Origin: Bryobacterales bacterium F-183
GTDB lineage: Bacteria; Acidobacteriota; Terriglobia; Bryobacterales; Bryobacteraceae
Direction of reading: 5' to 3'
Assembly (NCBI GenBank): GCA_016865505.2
Contig: AP025252.1
Coordinates: 6,098,137-6,162,136 of the forward strand
DNA: 64,000 bases
The position numbers were made by a program, and so were the translations under genes. This document shows, piece by piece, positions 46,663 to 56,189 of this stretch (the stretch's first letter is position 1; every line of letters starts with the position of its first letter). The notes under the pieces are model-generated. The model had not been told where the DNA came from, made no database searches, and saw only the letters and a list, made by a program, of their open reading frames with translations.

Positions 46663-47694
46663 GTGAACGAGTTCCTCATCCTTCGTGTATCTTTTGCCGT
46701 TCTTGTAGCGGCGGCAGGCTTCTTTCTCCGTCCTTTTGATCTGAGTTCACTGGCTGGCGCCGGGATTGGGTTGACTCTCGGCGCCGTCATTCTCGCCTTC
46801 GAATATCGCATCAAGCAGGTTAGCCTCAAGCGTTTGATCGGTGCCGCCTTCGGCTCCGTGCTCGGCATCCTCGGTGCGTACCTCATCTCCCTGGTCATTG
46901 GTCCTGCACTACCGAAAGACACCGCGCCCTTCGCGCAGGTGTCCGTACTGCTTTGGATGGCGTACTGCGGCCTTGCCGTAGGCGCCGCCAAAGGCGACAC
47001 CCTGAATCTCTCCGCCTTTGGAGGAGTCTTTGGCACGGAAAGCCAGCCTCAGCAGACCTTCAAGATTCTGGATACGAGCGTCATCATCGACGGCCGCATC
47101 GCAGACATCGCGGAAACGGGCTTCTTACAAGGTCCGCTGGTGATTCCGCAGTTCGTACTACGCGAACTGCAACTGGTAGCCGACTCCGCCGACTCTGGCA
47201 AGCGCAACCGGGGCCGCCGCGGCCTCGACATCTTGGCCCGGCTACAGAACAATACGAAGCTTCGCGTCCAGATTATCGAAGAGGACTTCCCGAACATCAA
47301 GGAAGTCGACATGAAGCTGATCGAACTGGGCAAGCTGTACAACTGCACCGTCGTCACCAACGACTTCAACCTCAATAAGGTGGCGCAATTGCATCGCGTG
47401 GATGTCCTCAACATCAACGACCTTGCCAATGCCATGCGTCCGGTCGTGCTGCCCGGCGAAACGATGCGCGTCTTCATCCTGAAGGAAGGCAAAGAGTTCA
47501 ATCAGGGCGTCGCGTACCTCGACGACGGCACCATGGTGGTGGTGGACAATGCGCGGCGGCAAATCTCCAAGACCATCGATGTGACGGTGACCTCGGTCCT
47601 GCAGACCACGGCCGGCAAGATGATCTTCGGCAAGTATGACGATCGCGGTTCCGGACATCGCGAGCAGCAGGCGTCCGCCCACCACGGTGCCTAA
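46663..47694 (+). CDS. PIN and TRAM domain membrane protein
   Basis: A 343-residue protein starting at GTG 46663. Four hydrophobic helices fill residues 4-115. The PIN nuclease-like domain follows at about residues 127-250: DTSVIIDGRIADIAETGFL with the conserved Asp pair, LQLVADSADSGKRNRGRRGLDIL, and DMKLIELGKLYNCTVVTNDFNLNKVA. A TRAM domain ends the protein (ILKEGKEFNQGVAYLDDGTMVVVDNAR), which usually binds RNA. This is the YacL-type architecture, which joins a membrane anchor to RNA handling. It converges with the nitrilase-like gene. Confidence 0.93.
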   Translation: MNEFLILRVSFAVLVAAAGFFLRPFDLSSLAGAGIGLTLGAVILAFEYRIKQVSLKRLIGAAFGSVLGILGAYLISLVIGPALPKDTAPFAQVSVLLWMAYCGLAVGAAKGDTLNLSAFGGVFGTESQPQQTFKILDTSVIIDGRIADIAETGFLQGPLVIPQFVLRELQLVADSADSGKRNRGRRGLDILARLQNNTKLRVQIIEEDFPNIKEVDMKLIELGKLYNCTVVTNDFNLNKVAQLHRVDVLNINDLANAMRPVVLPGETMRVFILKEGKEFNQGVAYLDDGTMVVVDNARRQISKTIDVTVTSVLQTTAGKMIFGKYDDRGSGHREQQASAHHGA

Positions 47695-47700
47695 CGCGCG

Positions 47701-48420
47701 CTAGGCGCCCAAAGATACCCACCCGATCAGGTTATCTTTCTTCCGCGACACCATCACCTCATCAAACCCCGACTCTTGGCGAGCGCTCGCCATGCTCGGC
47801 TCCGTCACCGTACAGTTCGACAACACAACCACGTCAAACTGCCGCTTCCACCAGGACATGATCTTGCGCGAGTCCACCGCTCCCAAACTCGCCGGGATAC
47901 ACAACACCGACTTCTGACCCGCGTCCCGCATCCACTTGCAGTACGCCGGGGCGAGCGTATGGCCGGTAGCGTCGCTGGTCGGGCTGGAATCCAGACAGAT
48001 CAGCGCCGCGATGCCCACTCCCCGATGCACTCGCGGACGGAAACGCTGCACAGGGTCATAATCGACACCCGTATCGAGCGTGTACTTGCCGGAAATGCAG
48101 TACTGCAGCGCCGTACCGTCGATCAACTCGGCCAGATTCAACCGGCAGCTATCGTCGCGAATCCAACCGGCGACCATCGCCAGGCCGAACTCCTCCGACA
48201 GTCCGATGACATCCTGCCGGACCTGTTCCGACACCGGGGACGCCCTGTCGTACTCGCCCACCATGTTGAACCCCTCCGGCAGCACCAGCAATGACTCCGC
48301 CAGTTCCTCCCTCGACTCGCGCTTCAGCGCCTTACGCAGATGTTCGACAGGCTTGGCCTCCATACGGCGGCCAAAGTGAAAGTATCCGGCGCGCCGGATG
48401 GGAGGTTGGGCTGTGGGCAT
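47701..48420 (-). CDS. Nitrilase-superfamily (carbon-nitrogen hydrolase)-like protein
   Basis: A 239-residue divergent member. The candidate catalytic triad is Glu in LLVLPEGFN near residue 49, Lys in ISGKYTLD near 112 and Cys in AALICLDSS near 142. The beta-alpha-beta-beta-alpha rhythm is present. Only about 240 residues remain, a little short for the family (usually 260-300). Amides, nitriles or N-acyl groups are possible substrates. It lies upstream of truA on the same strand (15 nt), so they may be co-transcribed. Confidence 0.7.
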   Translation of the reverse strand: MPTAQPPIRRAGYFHFGRRMEAKPVEHLRKALKRESREELAESLLVLPEGFNMVGEYDRASPVSEQVRQDVIGLSEEFGLAMVAGWIRDDSCRLNLAELIDGTALQYCISGKYTLDTGVDYDPVQRFRPRVHRGVGIAALICLDSSPTSDATGHTLAPAYCKWMRDAGQKSVLCIPASLGAVDSRKIMSWWKRQFDVVVLSNCTVTEPSMASARQESGFDEVMVSRKKDNLIGWVSLGA

Positions 48421-48435
48421 GATTTGTGGATCGAT

Positions 48436-49191
48436 CTAGTACAGGACCTTTTGCAAGAAGAGTCCCGAGGACGGCGCCGTCCAAGCCGGTACGTCCAGGG
48501 TCTTGCTGGTCCTGCCATTCAATAGATCCGCAAACTGCTGTTCTGTTATCTCGCCTTTGCCCAGTTTTACGAGGGTTCCCGTCAAGCGGCGCACCATCTT
48601 CCACAAAAAGTGGGACGCCTTGATCTGGAACAGCACCAGATGCTCATCATCGGTGCCCACCTCGGCATCCTCCACCACGACAATGGTGGACTCGCCGGGT
48701 CGCGACGGATCCTTCTGCGAAAACAGCGCAAAGTCATGCCTTCCGACCAGCGAATGCGCCGCCCGCGCCATCTTCTCGACGTCGAGTTCTTCACGCACCC
48801 ACCAGACATAGCGCTTCTGAAAAGCCGACCGGCGGCGCGAGATCTGATACAGATACGAGCGGCTCTTGGCGTCGTGCCGGGCGTGGAAGTCCGGGCTCGC
48901 TTCTTCCACCGCGAGGATGTTGATGTCGGACGGCAACCGGTCGTTGATGCCGTACATCAGGCGTTCGGTATCGATCCGGATGTTCGGCTTGATCTTCAGA
49001 TGGGCGATCTGTTCCATCGCGTGGACGCCAGAGTCGGTACGTCCGGAACCGCCGATTTCCAGTTCATTGAGCCCCAGCAAGTCCATGGCGGCACGTTCCA
49101 GTTCGCCTTGGATCGTACGCGCGTTGATCTGTTTTTGCCAGCCGTGGTACTTGGTGCCATCGTATTCGATGGTCAACTTCCAGTTCTTCAT
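48436..49191 (-). CDS. truA: tRNA pseudouridine synthase A
   Basis: About 251 residues from the ATG at 49191 (MKNWKLTIEYDGTKYHGWQKQ). It makes pseudouridine at positions 38-40 of the tRNA anticodon arm. The catalytic aspartate is in GGSGRTDSGVHAMEQIAHL near residue 54. DFHARHDAKSRSYLYQI, GRHDFALFSQKDPS and FLWKMVRRLTGTLVKLGKGEI all match. Longer in-frame extensions upstream of 49191 are antisense and were rejected. It is divergent from the esterase gene with 45 nt between. Confidence 0.96.
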   Translation of the reverse strand: MKNWKLTIEYDGTKYHGWQKQINARTIQGELERAAMDLLGLNELEIGGSGRTDSGVHAMEQIAHLKIKPNIRIDTERLMYGINDRLPSDINILAVEEASPDFHARHDAKSRSYLYQISRRRSAFQKRYVWWVREELDVEKMARAAHSLVGRHDFALFSQKDPSRPGESTIVVVEDAEVGTDDEHLVLFQIKASHFLWKMVRRLTGTLVKLGKGEITEQQFADLLNGRTSKTLDVPAWTAPSSGLFLQKVLY

Positions 49192-49236
49192 TATTTTGTT
49201 GTTCTCTTCGATGGTAGCTGTGATTAACTGAGGAAC

Positions 49237-50934
49237 ATGCCCGCTTCGCTTCTTTTTCTGCTGTGCCTGAGTCAGGATGTCCCGGCCACCGACGGCCGTT
49301 TGACCAACATCCCCAACACCGACACGCACTTCAGCATGCCCGTCTACGGGTCGCGGCAGGCTTGGGAAAAGCGCGCCGCTCAGTTGCGCAAACAGATTCT
49401 GGTGGCCGCCGGGTTGTCGCCCCTGCCTCCCAAAAGTCCTTTGAATGCGGAGATTTTCGGCAAGGTCGAGCGGCCGGACTACACAGTGGAAAAGGTCCTG
49501 ATCCAGACCCTGCCCGGCTACTACCTGGGCGGCAATCTGTACCGGCCCAAGGGCAAGACGGGTCCCTTTCCGGCCATCGCGTCGCCGCACGGCCATTGGA
49601 ATTACGGCCGCTTGGAGAACACCAATTTAGGCTCAATGCCCGCGCGCGGCATCAACCTGGCACGCCAGGGCTACGTCGTCTTCATGTACGACATGGTGGG
49701 CTACAACGACACGGTGCAAACCCCGCACGCCTTTGGCGGACCTCGCGAGCAACTGTGGAGCTTTGGTCCTCTGGGCTTGCAGTTGTGGAACTCCATCCGA
49801 GTCGTAGATTTTCTGCAGTCCCTGCCGGATGTCGATCGCGAACGCATTGGCGCGACCGGTGCATCCGGCGGCGGTACGCAGACGTTCCTGCTCGCAGCAG
49901 TCGACAATCGCGTGAAGTTCGCAGCGCCGGTGAACATGATCTCCGGCATCATGCAGGGCGGCTCACCCTGTGAGAACGCGCCGAGCCTCCGCTTCGACAC
50001 CAATAACATTGAGCTCGCAGCGTTGATCGCGCCCCGGCCCATGATCATGGTGTCCGCCACCGGCGACTGGACCAAGAACACGCTGCATGAAGAGTATCCT
50101 TCCATGCGGCAGATCTACCGCCTGTACAACGCACATGAGAGTCTGGAAGCCGTACAGTTCGACTTTCCGCATAACTACAACAAGGAAAGCCGCGAGGCGG
50201 TATACAAGTTCTTCGCCAAGCAAATGCTGAAGGCCAAGAACTGGGAAGAGTACAAAGAGAAGAGCTTCAGTCCAGAGATGCCGCAGAATCTGCTTGTGCT
50301 GCATGGCCGGACCTTACCCGCGGGCGCGCTGACCTACGAGCAGCTTGTCGAACAGTGGATCGAAAGCGCCCGGCAGCAGAACCAGGCGTCAAAGCCCGAA
50401 GAGCAGAAAGAACGGCTGCAGTTGGCGATGGGCGTCCGCGAACCGGAAGAAAAGGTACTCGCCAAAGAATCCGGCGGACAGTTGCGCCTGTCGCGTACCA
50501 GCGAGGGCGACCTGGTCACCGGTATCGTGCAAGGCAAGCCGGACACCATCGTCGTACATCCGGACGGCGCGACCGCGGCCCCGGCCGCTGCAGGCACGCT
50601 GCGGCTGAACGTATTCCGTACCCGGGATCAATCCGCCAAGCAGTTCCAGACCTTCAATCGCGCCGACGACGCGCTGCGCGTGCAGGACATCCTGACGGCC
50701 ATCGCGTACCTGAAACAGCAAGGCGTCGCCAAGCCAAAGCTGAAGTGTTCGGGCAAGGCTTCCATCTGGTGTACATTTGCCGCCGCCGTGGCAGACACGA
50801 ACGTCACGCTCGACGCGCCGGTGCAGGGCTTTCGAGGTACGGACCAGGACATAATCGAGCAGTTCTTTGTTCCTGGCCTGCAGCGTGCCGGAGGCTGGAA
50901 CGCCGCGCTCGCCCTGGCGAACCGGGCAAATTAA
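49237..50934 (+). CDS. Secreted alpha/beta hydrolase (acetylxylan esterase-like)
   Basis: A 565-residue protein with a short N-terminal hydrophobic leader (MPASLLFLLCLSQ). The alpha/beta hydrolase core has the oxyanion/lid region SPHGHWNYGRLENTN, YVVFMYDMVGYNDT and the nucleophile elbow GATGASGGGTQTF near residue 209, matching acetylxylan esterase/cephalosporin deacetylase proteins. The catalytic Asp and His probably lie in the region after VSATGDWTKNT and FPHNYNKES. The C-terminal 200 residues (from about 360) form a separate domain with no clear family. Substrate is probably an acylated polysaccharide. Confidence 0.82.
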   Translation: MPASLLFLLCLSQDVPATDGRLTNIPNTDTHFSMPVYGSRQAWEKRAAQLRKQILVAAGLSPLPPKSPLNAEIFGKVERPDYTVEKVLIQTLPGYYLGGNLYRPKGKTGPFPAIASPHGHWNYGRLENTNLGSMPARGINLARQGYVVFMYDMVGYNDTVQTPHAFGGPREQLWSFGPLGLQLWNSIRVVDFLQSLPDVDRERIGATGASGGGTQTFLLAAVDNRVKFAAPVNMISGIMQGGSPCENAPSLRFDTNNIELAALIAPRPMIMVSATGDWTKNTLHEEYPSMRQIYRLYNAHESLEAVQFDFPHNYNKESREAVYKFFAKQMLKAKNWEEYKEKSFSPEMPQNLLVLHGRTLPAGALTYEQLVEQWIESARQQNQASKPEEQKERLQLAMGVREPEEKVLAKESGGQLRLSRTSEGDLVTGIVQGKPDTIVVHPDGATAAPAAAGTLRLNVFRTRDQSAKQFQTFNRADDALRVQDILTAIAYLKQQGVAKPKLKCSGKASIWCTFAAAVADTNVTLDAPVQGFRGTDQDIIEQFFVPGLQRAGGWNAALALANRAN

Positions 50935-50984
50935 AGCCGTAACGTGACGTCATGCGGTAGGATGGAGTCCAACCCAGGTACAAC

Positions 50985-52304
50985 ATGAGACGACTCACCG
51001 GAACGGAATGGGCCATCTGCGCGGTTGCGGCCATAGGCTTTGCCTTCGACATCTATGAGCTGTTGATGCTCCCGCTGATCGCGCGTCCGGCATTGATGGA
51101 GTTGGGTGGCTTGAAGCCGGGTACGCCCGAGTTCAACAATTGGTTGTCCCTGCTGTTTTGGATTCCCGCCTTGGCCGGTGGCTTCTTCGGCCTCATCGGC
51201 GGCTACCTGACGGACCGCTACGGGCGCCGTCGCGTACTCACGTTCAGCATCCTTTTGTATTCCGTGTCGGCATTCGCCGCCGGGTTTGCAACGTCTCTGA
51301 ATCAGCTATTGTTCTTGCGCAGCACCACCTTCATCGGCGTCTGCGTGGAGTTCGTCGCGGCGGTCGCCTGGCTCGCCGAGTTGTTTGACGATCCCAAGCA
51401 GCGCGAGGCCGTACTTGGGTACACGCAGGCCTTCTCGTCGATTGGCGGTCTGCTGGTAGCCGGAGCCAACGCACTTTGCATCCAACTCGGGCCCAGCTTC
51501 CCGGCGATCTACGGCGGGCACGCCGAGTGGCGCTACACGCTGATGTCCGGCCTGATCCCGGCGTTGCCGTTGCTGATTATCCGGCCATTCTTACCCGAGT
51601 CTCCGAAATGGCTGGAGCGCAAATTGGCCGGCACCTTACGACGTCCTAGTGTCGGCGAGTTGTTCTCGCCTGAGCTTCGGAAGACCACCCTAGTCACAAC
51701 TGCGATGTTTGCCTGTGCGTACGGCGCGGCATTCGGTGCGATCCAGCAACTGCCGCAGATCATCCCTGGGCTACCGGGTGTCGCCGAACTGCCGCGACCC
51801 AAGCAGCAGGAGGTCACCGCCGGCGTCCAATCCCTACAGGAAATCGGCGGACTCGTGGGTCGCGCACTGCTCGCTGTCTTGGCCGTACGCGTCGCCAGCC
51901 GTAGGACTTTGCTGCGCATCTTCCAAGTACCCGGGCTGTTCGTAGTACCGGTAGTTTTCGCAGTCTTTGCAACGTCTTCGCTGGACCTGACCAAGATCGG
52001 AATCTTCTTCGCCGGACTGTTTACCGTGGCGCAATTTTCCTTCTGGGGCAACTACTTACCCATGGCCTTCCCGCTCCATCTGCGAGGCACGGGAGAGGGG
52101 TTTGCGGCCAATGTCGGCGGGCGCATGATCGGGACGGGCTTTGCCGCAGTCACCGCGCAACTCGCGCCGATGATGGGCGCCGGGTCCGCACCCGCGAATT
52201 ACGCTCAGGCAGCGGCTTGGGTGGCCGCGTTCGTCTACCTAGGCGGCTTGCTCCTGAGCACACAATTACCTGAACAGAGACAAGAATTTTTAGAGAAACC
52301 CTAA
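50985..52304 (+). CDS. Major facilitator superfamily transporter
   Basis: A 439-residue, twelve-helix permease. Helices are visible at regular spacing. The loop 2/3 motif is GGYLTDRYGRRRVLTF; the conserved acidic and Gly features of helix 4-5 are in GVCVEFVAAVAWLAELF. The overall pattern, with the PESPKWLERK loop after helix 6, resembles the AHS/aromatic-acid or sugar-porter branch. Proton-coupled uptake of an organic anion or sugar is likely, but the substrate is not readable. It follows the esterase at 50 nt, so the pair may take up and process one substrate. A strong terminator follows. Confidence 0.9.
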   Translation: MRRLTGTEWAICAVAAIGFAFDIYELLMLPLIARPALMELGGLKPGTPEFNNWLSLLFWIPALAGGFFGLIGGYLTDRYGRRRVLTFSILLYSVSAFAAGFATSLNQLLFLRSTTFIGVCVEFVAAVAWLAELFDDPKQREAVLGYTQAFSSIGGLLVAGANALCIQLGPSFPAIYGGHAEWRYTLMSGLIPALPLLIIRPFLPESPKWLERKLAGTLRRPSVGELFSPELRKTTLVTTAMFACAYGAAFGAIQQLPQIIPGLPGVAELPRPKQQEVTAGVQSLQEIGGLVGRALLAVLAVRVASRRTLLRIFQVPGLFVVPVVFAVFATSSLDLTKIGIFFAGLFTVAQFSFWGNYLPMAFPLHLRGTGEGFAANVGGRMIGTGFAAVTAQLAPMMGAGSAPANYAQAAAWVAAFVYLGGLLLSTQLPEQRQEFLEKP

Positions 52305-52375
52305 AGCTAGCGCCTTAGGCGGACGAATAAAGGTATGTTCGTTCGATTTTTAGTCTCAACTCTTGCATATTAAGA

Positions 52376-52419
52376 CCGCGGGATTCTGGCGCAGAGCTAG
52401 CTCCCGCGGCTTGTTTTTT
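52376..52419 (+). terminator. Intrinsic terminator after the MFS gene
   Basis: CCGCGGGA (52376-52383) pairs with TCCCGCGG (52402-52409), followed by CTTGTTTTTT. It lies directly at the stop of the convergent GAF gene. Confidence 0.85.
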
Positions 52420-52828
52420 AGCGTGCGGCGATCTCGATTCCGGCTGTCAAGAGTTGGTCCACCTCGGCTTCGGTGAACGTACGTTCGCTGAAGTTTGCGA
52501 CCCCCAAACAGCCCACGGGCTTGCCGTCCGCGTCACGAATCGGTAGCGCAATCGCCCCCGCTAGCCCCGTAGCCTTGGCCCCGCTGCGAACATCGCCACT
52601 GGTGTCGGTCTGGATGTTGCACGCCGTCACCGGTTCATTACGCTCCACGGCCAGCCCGGCCATTCCCTTCCCTACCGGTACCAGTTGCACTTTTTCCAGT
52701 ACAAAGGGCGGAATGTTGGCGGTCGCCGCTTCCAGATGCAGTACGCCGTCGTCATGCATCAGGTGAATCGTCCCGCTATCGGCCTTTAACGCCTTCACGA
52801 TTTCGGCGAGTTTGGCATGCAAATCCAT
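52418..52828 (-). CDS. GAF domain protein
   Basis: A 136-residue stand-alone GAF domain. It contains [42 protein letters not shown] and [44 protein letters not shown], the usual strand-helix order of a small-molecule or redox-sensing GAF. No catalytic output domain is attached. It is the sole gene on its strand here, divergent from the DUF1080 gene with 35 nt between starts, and convergent with the MFS gene. Confidence 0.88.
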   Translation of the reverse strand: MDLHAKLAEIVKALKADSGTIHLMHDDGVLHLEAATANIPPFVLEKVQLVPVGKGMAGLAVERNEPVTACNIQTDTSGDVRSGAKATGLAGAIALPIRDADGKPVGCLGVANFSERTFTEAEVDQLLTAGIEIAAR

Positions 52829-52863
52829 ACAGACTCTACTGTAGCGCCCAAATTTCCGATATC

Positions 52864-53631
52864 ATGCAGAGCGAGATGAAGACGTTTCTGACCCTGACGT
52901 TGCTAACTTCTTTTGCCCTGATGGCACAACCCCCTGCTGGTGGCGGTGGAGGCCAGCGTATGCGCACGCCTCCCGGCCCCGAGGCCGTACCCCTCGACGA
53001 TCGTACCGGGTTCGAATCGATCTTTGACGGCAAGACCCTCACCAACTGGGACGGCGACACATCCTTCTGGCGCGTCGAGAATGGAGCCATCGTCGGCGAG
53101 ACCACGGCTGCCAATCCGCTCAAGCAGAATACCTTCCTCATCTGGCGCGGCGGCGAACCGGGCGACTTCGAATTGAAGCTCGAATACCGCATGAACAACA
53201 CCAACAGCGGCGTGCAGTACCGTAGCGTCGCGCTGCCGGAAGTTGGCAAGTACGTGCTCAAGGGCTACCAGGCGGACATCGACTTTCAGAACACCTACTC
53301 GGGCCAGCTATACGAAGAGCGTGGCCGCGGCTTCCTGGCCTTGCGCGGGCAGATGGCAACTCTTGCCGAAGGTCAGCAAAAGGGCAAGATCCTGGGCGCG
53401 GTACACAGCGGAGATGAACTGAAGGGCTTCCTCAAGATCAACGACTGGAACACCATGCACATCATCGCGCGCGGCAACCTGCTCACCCACGTCGTGAACG
53501 GCCGCGTGATGGCGGTGTTCCTGGATGAGGACGCCAAGAATCGAACCATGAAAGGCCTGCTGGGCTTCCAGATCCACGTCGGTCCGCCGATGAAGGTGGA
53601 GTTCCGCAACATCGGCCTGAAGAAGTACTAA
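52864..53631 (+). CDS. DUF1080 secreted protein, second copy
   Basis: A 255-residue secreted beta-sandwich protein. The ATG at 52876 opens the signal peptide ([18 protein letters not shown]) and may be the true start. A Gly/Pro-rich linker follows, then [63 protein letters not shown] and [25 protein letters not shown]. This matches 3-keto-disaccharide hydrolase/DUF1080, as does the gene at 5167. The MarR gene starts directly after the stop (TAAATG), so the two are probably one transcript. Confidence 0.86.
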   Translation: MQSEMKTFLTLTLLTSFALMAQPPAGGGGGQRMRTPPGPEAVPLDDRTGFESIFDGKTLTNWDGDTSFWRVENGAIVGETTAANPLKQNTFLIWRGGEPGDFELKLEYRMNNTNSGVQYRSVALPEVGKYVLKGYQADIDFQNTYSGQLYEERGRGFLALRGQMATLAEGQQKGKILGAVHSGDELKGFLKINDWNTMHIIARGNLLTHVVNGRVMAVFLDEDAKNRTMKGLLGFQIHVGPPMKVEFRNIGLKKY

Positions 53632-54081
53632 ATGCAGCCGGGGAACGATCCGTCGCTGTGCGTCTGCGCGAATCTGCGCAAGGCGTCCCGAGCGATCACG
53701 CAGTTGTACGACAACGCGCTGCGTCCGGCAGGGATTCGTTCCACGCAGTTCAACATCCTGGCAGAAGTCCATGTGGCCGGCGAAGCGACCTTGGTCGAAC
53801 TCGCCGGCCGCTTGCATTTGGACCAAACCACGCTAACCCGAAGCCTGCGCCTGCTTGAGCACATGCAGCTCCTGGAGCGCGCCCCGCGCAAGGACGGCCG
53901 CCTCAAGGCACTGCGGCTGACGGCGGAAGGTACGGCGATGCTGCATCGGGCCTTGCCACTCTGGCGCGCGGCACAGGATGAGGTGGTCGCTGCACTAGGC
54001 GGGGCCAAGGTCTGGGACGAGACCCGAGGCCAACTCGGCAATCTTGTTCACGCAGCACTCTTGACGTCGAGCGAGGAATAG
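53632..54081 (+). CDS. MarR family transcriptional regulator
   Basis: A 149-residue winged-helix dimer. The N-terminal CVCANLRKASRAITQLYDNALRPAGIRSTQFNIL matches MarR helices, EVHVAGEATLVELAGRLHLDQTTLTRSLRLLE is the helix-turn-helix, and RAPRKDGRLKALRLTAEG is the wing. Regulators of this kind usually respond to phenolic ligands or to oxidised cysteines; the C-x-C near the N terminus (residues 8-10) could be redox-sensitive. It starts with no gap after the DUF1080 stop and precedes a small secreted hypothetical gene. Confidence 0.93.
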   Translation: MQPGNDPSLCVCANLRKASRAITQLYDNALRPAGIRSTQFNILAEVHVAGEATLVELAGRLHLDQTTLTRSLRLLEHMQLLERAPRKDGRLKALRLTAEGTAMLHRALPLWRAAQDEVVAALGGAKVWDETRGQLGNLVHAALLTSSEE

Positions 54082-54095
54082 ATGTATCTACATAT

Positions 54096-54485
54096 ATGCT
54101 CACTCGCGCCCTGCTGTTCTTTGCCCTGATGATGACTCCCGCCGCCCTACTAAACGCCCAGACGCAGATGTCGGCAATCACCTCCGGCCCCACCACCCGG
54201 GTACTGGCGATCGGCAAGATGACCGCCGGCACAACGCCTGAGAAGTTACGGCCTGTGATGCCCAGTGAAGTACGCGAGACCGTAAAGCTCTACCTGGCAG
54301 GCAAGCTGGACCAATGGTTCGTCCGCCGCGATCAGCGAGGCGTGGTGTTCCTCATGAACGTCTCAACCGTCCAGGAGGCGCATGATCTGTTGGAAAAGCT
54401 CCCGCTGGGAGTACAGAAGCTGATGGAGTTCGACCTGATCCCGCTCGGTCCGCTGACGCCGCTAAACTTCCTGCTGCAAGAGTAA
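54096..54485 (+). CDS. Small secreted protein, YCII/muconolactone isomerase-like
   Basis: A 129-residue protein with a signal peptide (LFFALMMTPAALLNA). The mature part follows a ferredoxin-like alpha/beta pattern: TRVLAIGKMTAG, a helical PSEVRETVKLYLAG, LDQWFVRRDQRGVVFLMNVSTVQEAHDLLEKLP and EFDLIPLGPLTPLNFLL. This arrangement is typical of muconolactone isomerase/YCII-type dimers. No active-site residues are obvious and the exported form is unusual. It lies 14 nt after the MarR gene, a plausible target or partner. Confidence 0.6.
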   Translation: MLTRALLFFALMMTPAALLNAQTQMSAITSGPTTRVLAIGKMTAGTTPEKLRPVMPSEVRETVKLYLAGKLDQWFVRRDQRGVVFLMNVSTVQEAHDLLEKLPLGVQKLMEFDLIPLGPLTPLNFLLQE

Positions 54486-54491
54486 GCCGTC

Positions 54492-55172
54492 TTAAGCGGC
54501 AGTACTCTTCTCAGGCGTAATCCAGCCATCGACGATCTCAATCACGCGGTTGCCGTAGGCCGCATTGGCCTCCGAGTGCGTCACCTGAATGATCGTCGTA
54601 CCCTGCTGGTTCAGTTCCTTGAACTTTTCCATGATCTCCTTGGCCTGAGACGAGTGGAGGTTCCCCGTCGGCTCGTCGGCCAGGATGATCTTGGGATTCG
54701 CCACGATCGCGCGCGCAATGCCCACCAACTGCTGCTGGCCGCCGGACAACTGGCTCGGGAACAGATCCTTCTTGCCCACCATCGAAAAGCGATCCAACAC
54801 ATCCGCGACAATCGCCTCGCGGTCGGACTTCTTCACGTTCCGGTACGACAGCGGGATCTCCAGGTTCTCGTACACCGTCAGATTGTCGAGCAGGTGGTAG
54901 CTCTGAAAAACGAAGCCGAAATGCTTTTTGTAAAGCTCCAGCCGGTCGTTCTTCTTCATCTTGTGGACAGCGTGGTCGAGCAGGTAGTACTCGCCCGTCC
55001 ACGATGCGTCGTGCATCCCCAGCAGGTGCAGCAAGGTGGACTTGCCCGCGCCCGAAGGACCCATGATCGAGATGAACTCGCCTTCGCGAATATCGAGGTT
55101 GATCCGCCGCAGGACGAATGTCTTCGTCGGACCATGTTCGAAATACTTCTCGATGTTGCGCAGCGAGATCAT
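54492..55172 (-). CDS. ABC transporter ATPase, LolD/MacB type (second)
   Basis: About 226 residues from the ATG at 55172, one base after the stop of the small membrane gene. Walker A is [11 protein letters not shown] near residue 40, the Q-loop is in [23 protein letters not shown], the signature is [15 protein letters not shown], Walker B is [11 protein letters not shown] and the H-loop THSEA. The VYENLEIPL segment is the LolD/MacB hallmark. It is the last gene of a four-gene operon with a periplasmic adaptor, another ATPase and a small membrane protein, but no permease. Confidence 0.93.
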   Translation of the reverse strand: MISLRNIEKYFEHGPTKTFVLRRINLDIREGEFISIMGPSGAGKSTLLHLLGMHDASWTGEYYLLDHAVHKMKKNDRLELYKKHFGFVFQSYHLLDNLTVYENLEIPLSYRNVKKSDREAIVADVLDRFSMVGKKDLFPSQLSGGQQQLVGIARAIVANPKIILADEPTGNLHSSQAKEIMEKFKELNQQGTTIIQVTHSEANAAYGNRVIEIVDGWITPEKSTAA

Positions 55173-55173
55173 G

Positions 55174-55440
55174 CTAAGGCCGGCGCCCGATGGCTCGGCG
55201 GACTTCGTCCCGAAGGGATTCGCGAAGGGCATCTTTAAACTCAAGCATACCCTCGCGGGCTTCCTTCTTGACAGAGTCGGCCGCCTCGCGAGTCTCGCGC
55301 ATGACCTCTTCCGTAATCTTCAGTTGCTGAACACGCAGCGCCTGCGTCTGCACCTGGTGCTTCACCGAGCGCACACCTGCGCCCACCAGCAGCACGAGGC
55401 CGACGAAAACAATGGCGATAGCGTCGGGATGTTTCCGCAT
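55174..55440 (-). CDS. Small membrane protein with coiled coil
   Basis: An 88-residue protein with one N-terminal transmembrane helix (residues 8-24, IAIVFVGLVLLVGAGV) and a long amphipathic helix rich in Glu, Arg and Lys (KITEEVMRETREAADSVKKEAREG and the following FKDALRESLRDEVRRA). The topology would place the coiled coil in the cytoplasm or periplasm next to the transporter. No homologous family is recognised. It lies between two ABC ATPase genes in one operon, with the next ATG 1 nt after its stop. Confidence 0.6.
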   Translation of the reverse strand: MRKHPDAIAIVFVGLVLLVGAGVRSVKHQVQTQALRVQQLKITEEVMRETREAADSVKKEAREGMLEFKDALRESLRDEVRRAIGRRP

Positions 55441-55472
55441 GATGCTCTAGTGACGATCCGTAAGCCGGATTA

Positions 55473-56165
55473 TTACGCCGCCTCCACGCTTTCTTCCACA
55501 ATCCGGCCGTCAAACAGGCGAATGGTGCGGTCGGCATAGCGGGCATAGCGTGGGTCGTGGGTAACGATACAAATTGTCGAACCGGCGCGATGCAGTTCGC
55601 GCATCAGGTCCATCACCTGTTCGCCGTTGGCCGAGTCCAGGTTACCGGTAGGTTCGTCCGCCAGCAGGATCGAAGGGTCGCCGCAGAGGGCGCGCGCGAC
55701 GGCCACACGCTGCTGTTGGCCGCCCGACAGCTGTGACGGGTAATGCTTCACGCGGTGAGACATGCCCACGCGTTCGAGCGCCTCATGGACGCGCTTCTTG
55801 CGCTCGGCGCCGCCCATGCCGCGGTAGGTAAGCGGCAACTCGACGTTTTCGTAAACAGTAAGGTCGCCAATCAGGTTGAAGGCCTGGAAGATAAAGCCGA
55901 TTTCCCGGTTACGGATGCGGGCGCGCTCGCTCAGCTTTAGACTTTGTACGGCGCGGCCGTTCAACGTATAGCTACCATCCGACGGGGAATCGAGCAGCCC
56001 CAGAATGGCCAGCAGCGTCGACTTGCCGCAGCCCGACGGGCCGGAAATCGACACGTACTCGCCTTTCTTGATGTCCATGTGGATACCGGCCAGCGCATGG
56101 GTCTCCACTTCGTCGGTCATGAAGACTTTCTTGACGCCTTCGAGCTTGATGAGAGATTCGCTCAT
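55473..56165 (-). CDS. ABC transporter ATPase, LolD/MacB type (first)
   Basis: A 230-residue ATPase. Walker A GPSGCGKSTLLAILG is near residue 40, the Q-loop lies in GFIFQAFNLIGDLTVYENVELPLTYRG, the signature is LSGGQQQRVAVARAL, Walker [14 protein letters not shown] and the H-loop THDPRYA. The VYENVELPL segment marks the LolD/MacB/FtsE-type branch. The ATPase is 24 nt downstream of the MacA-like adaptor gene and 32 nt upstream of the small membrane protein gene. A permease subunit is expected by family but not present here. Confidence 0.94.
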   Translation of the reverse strand: MSESLIKLEGVKKVFMTDEVETHALAGIHMDIKKGEYVSISGPSGCGKSTLLAILGLLDSPSDGSYTLNGRAVQSLKLSERARIRNREIGFIFQAFNLIGDLTVYENVELPLTYRGMGGAERKKRVHEALERVGMSHRVKHYPSQLSGGQQQRVAVARALCGDPSILLADEPTGNLDSANGEQVMDLMRELHRAGSTICIVTHDPRYARYADRTIRLFDGRIVEESVEAA

Positions 56166-56189
56166 TTTTGTGTGTCCACTTTCTCTGAT

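Noticed and set aside
53005-53025. A GGTTCGAATC-like T-loop sequence suggesting a tRNA
   Set aside because: It is in the coding frame of the DUF1080 protein (TGFES motif), and no acceptor or anticodon arms surround it.
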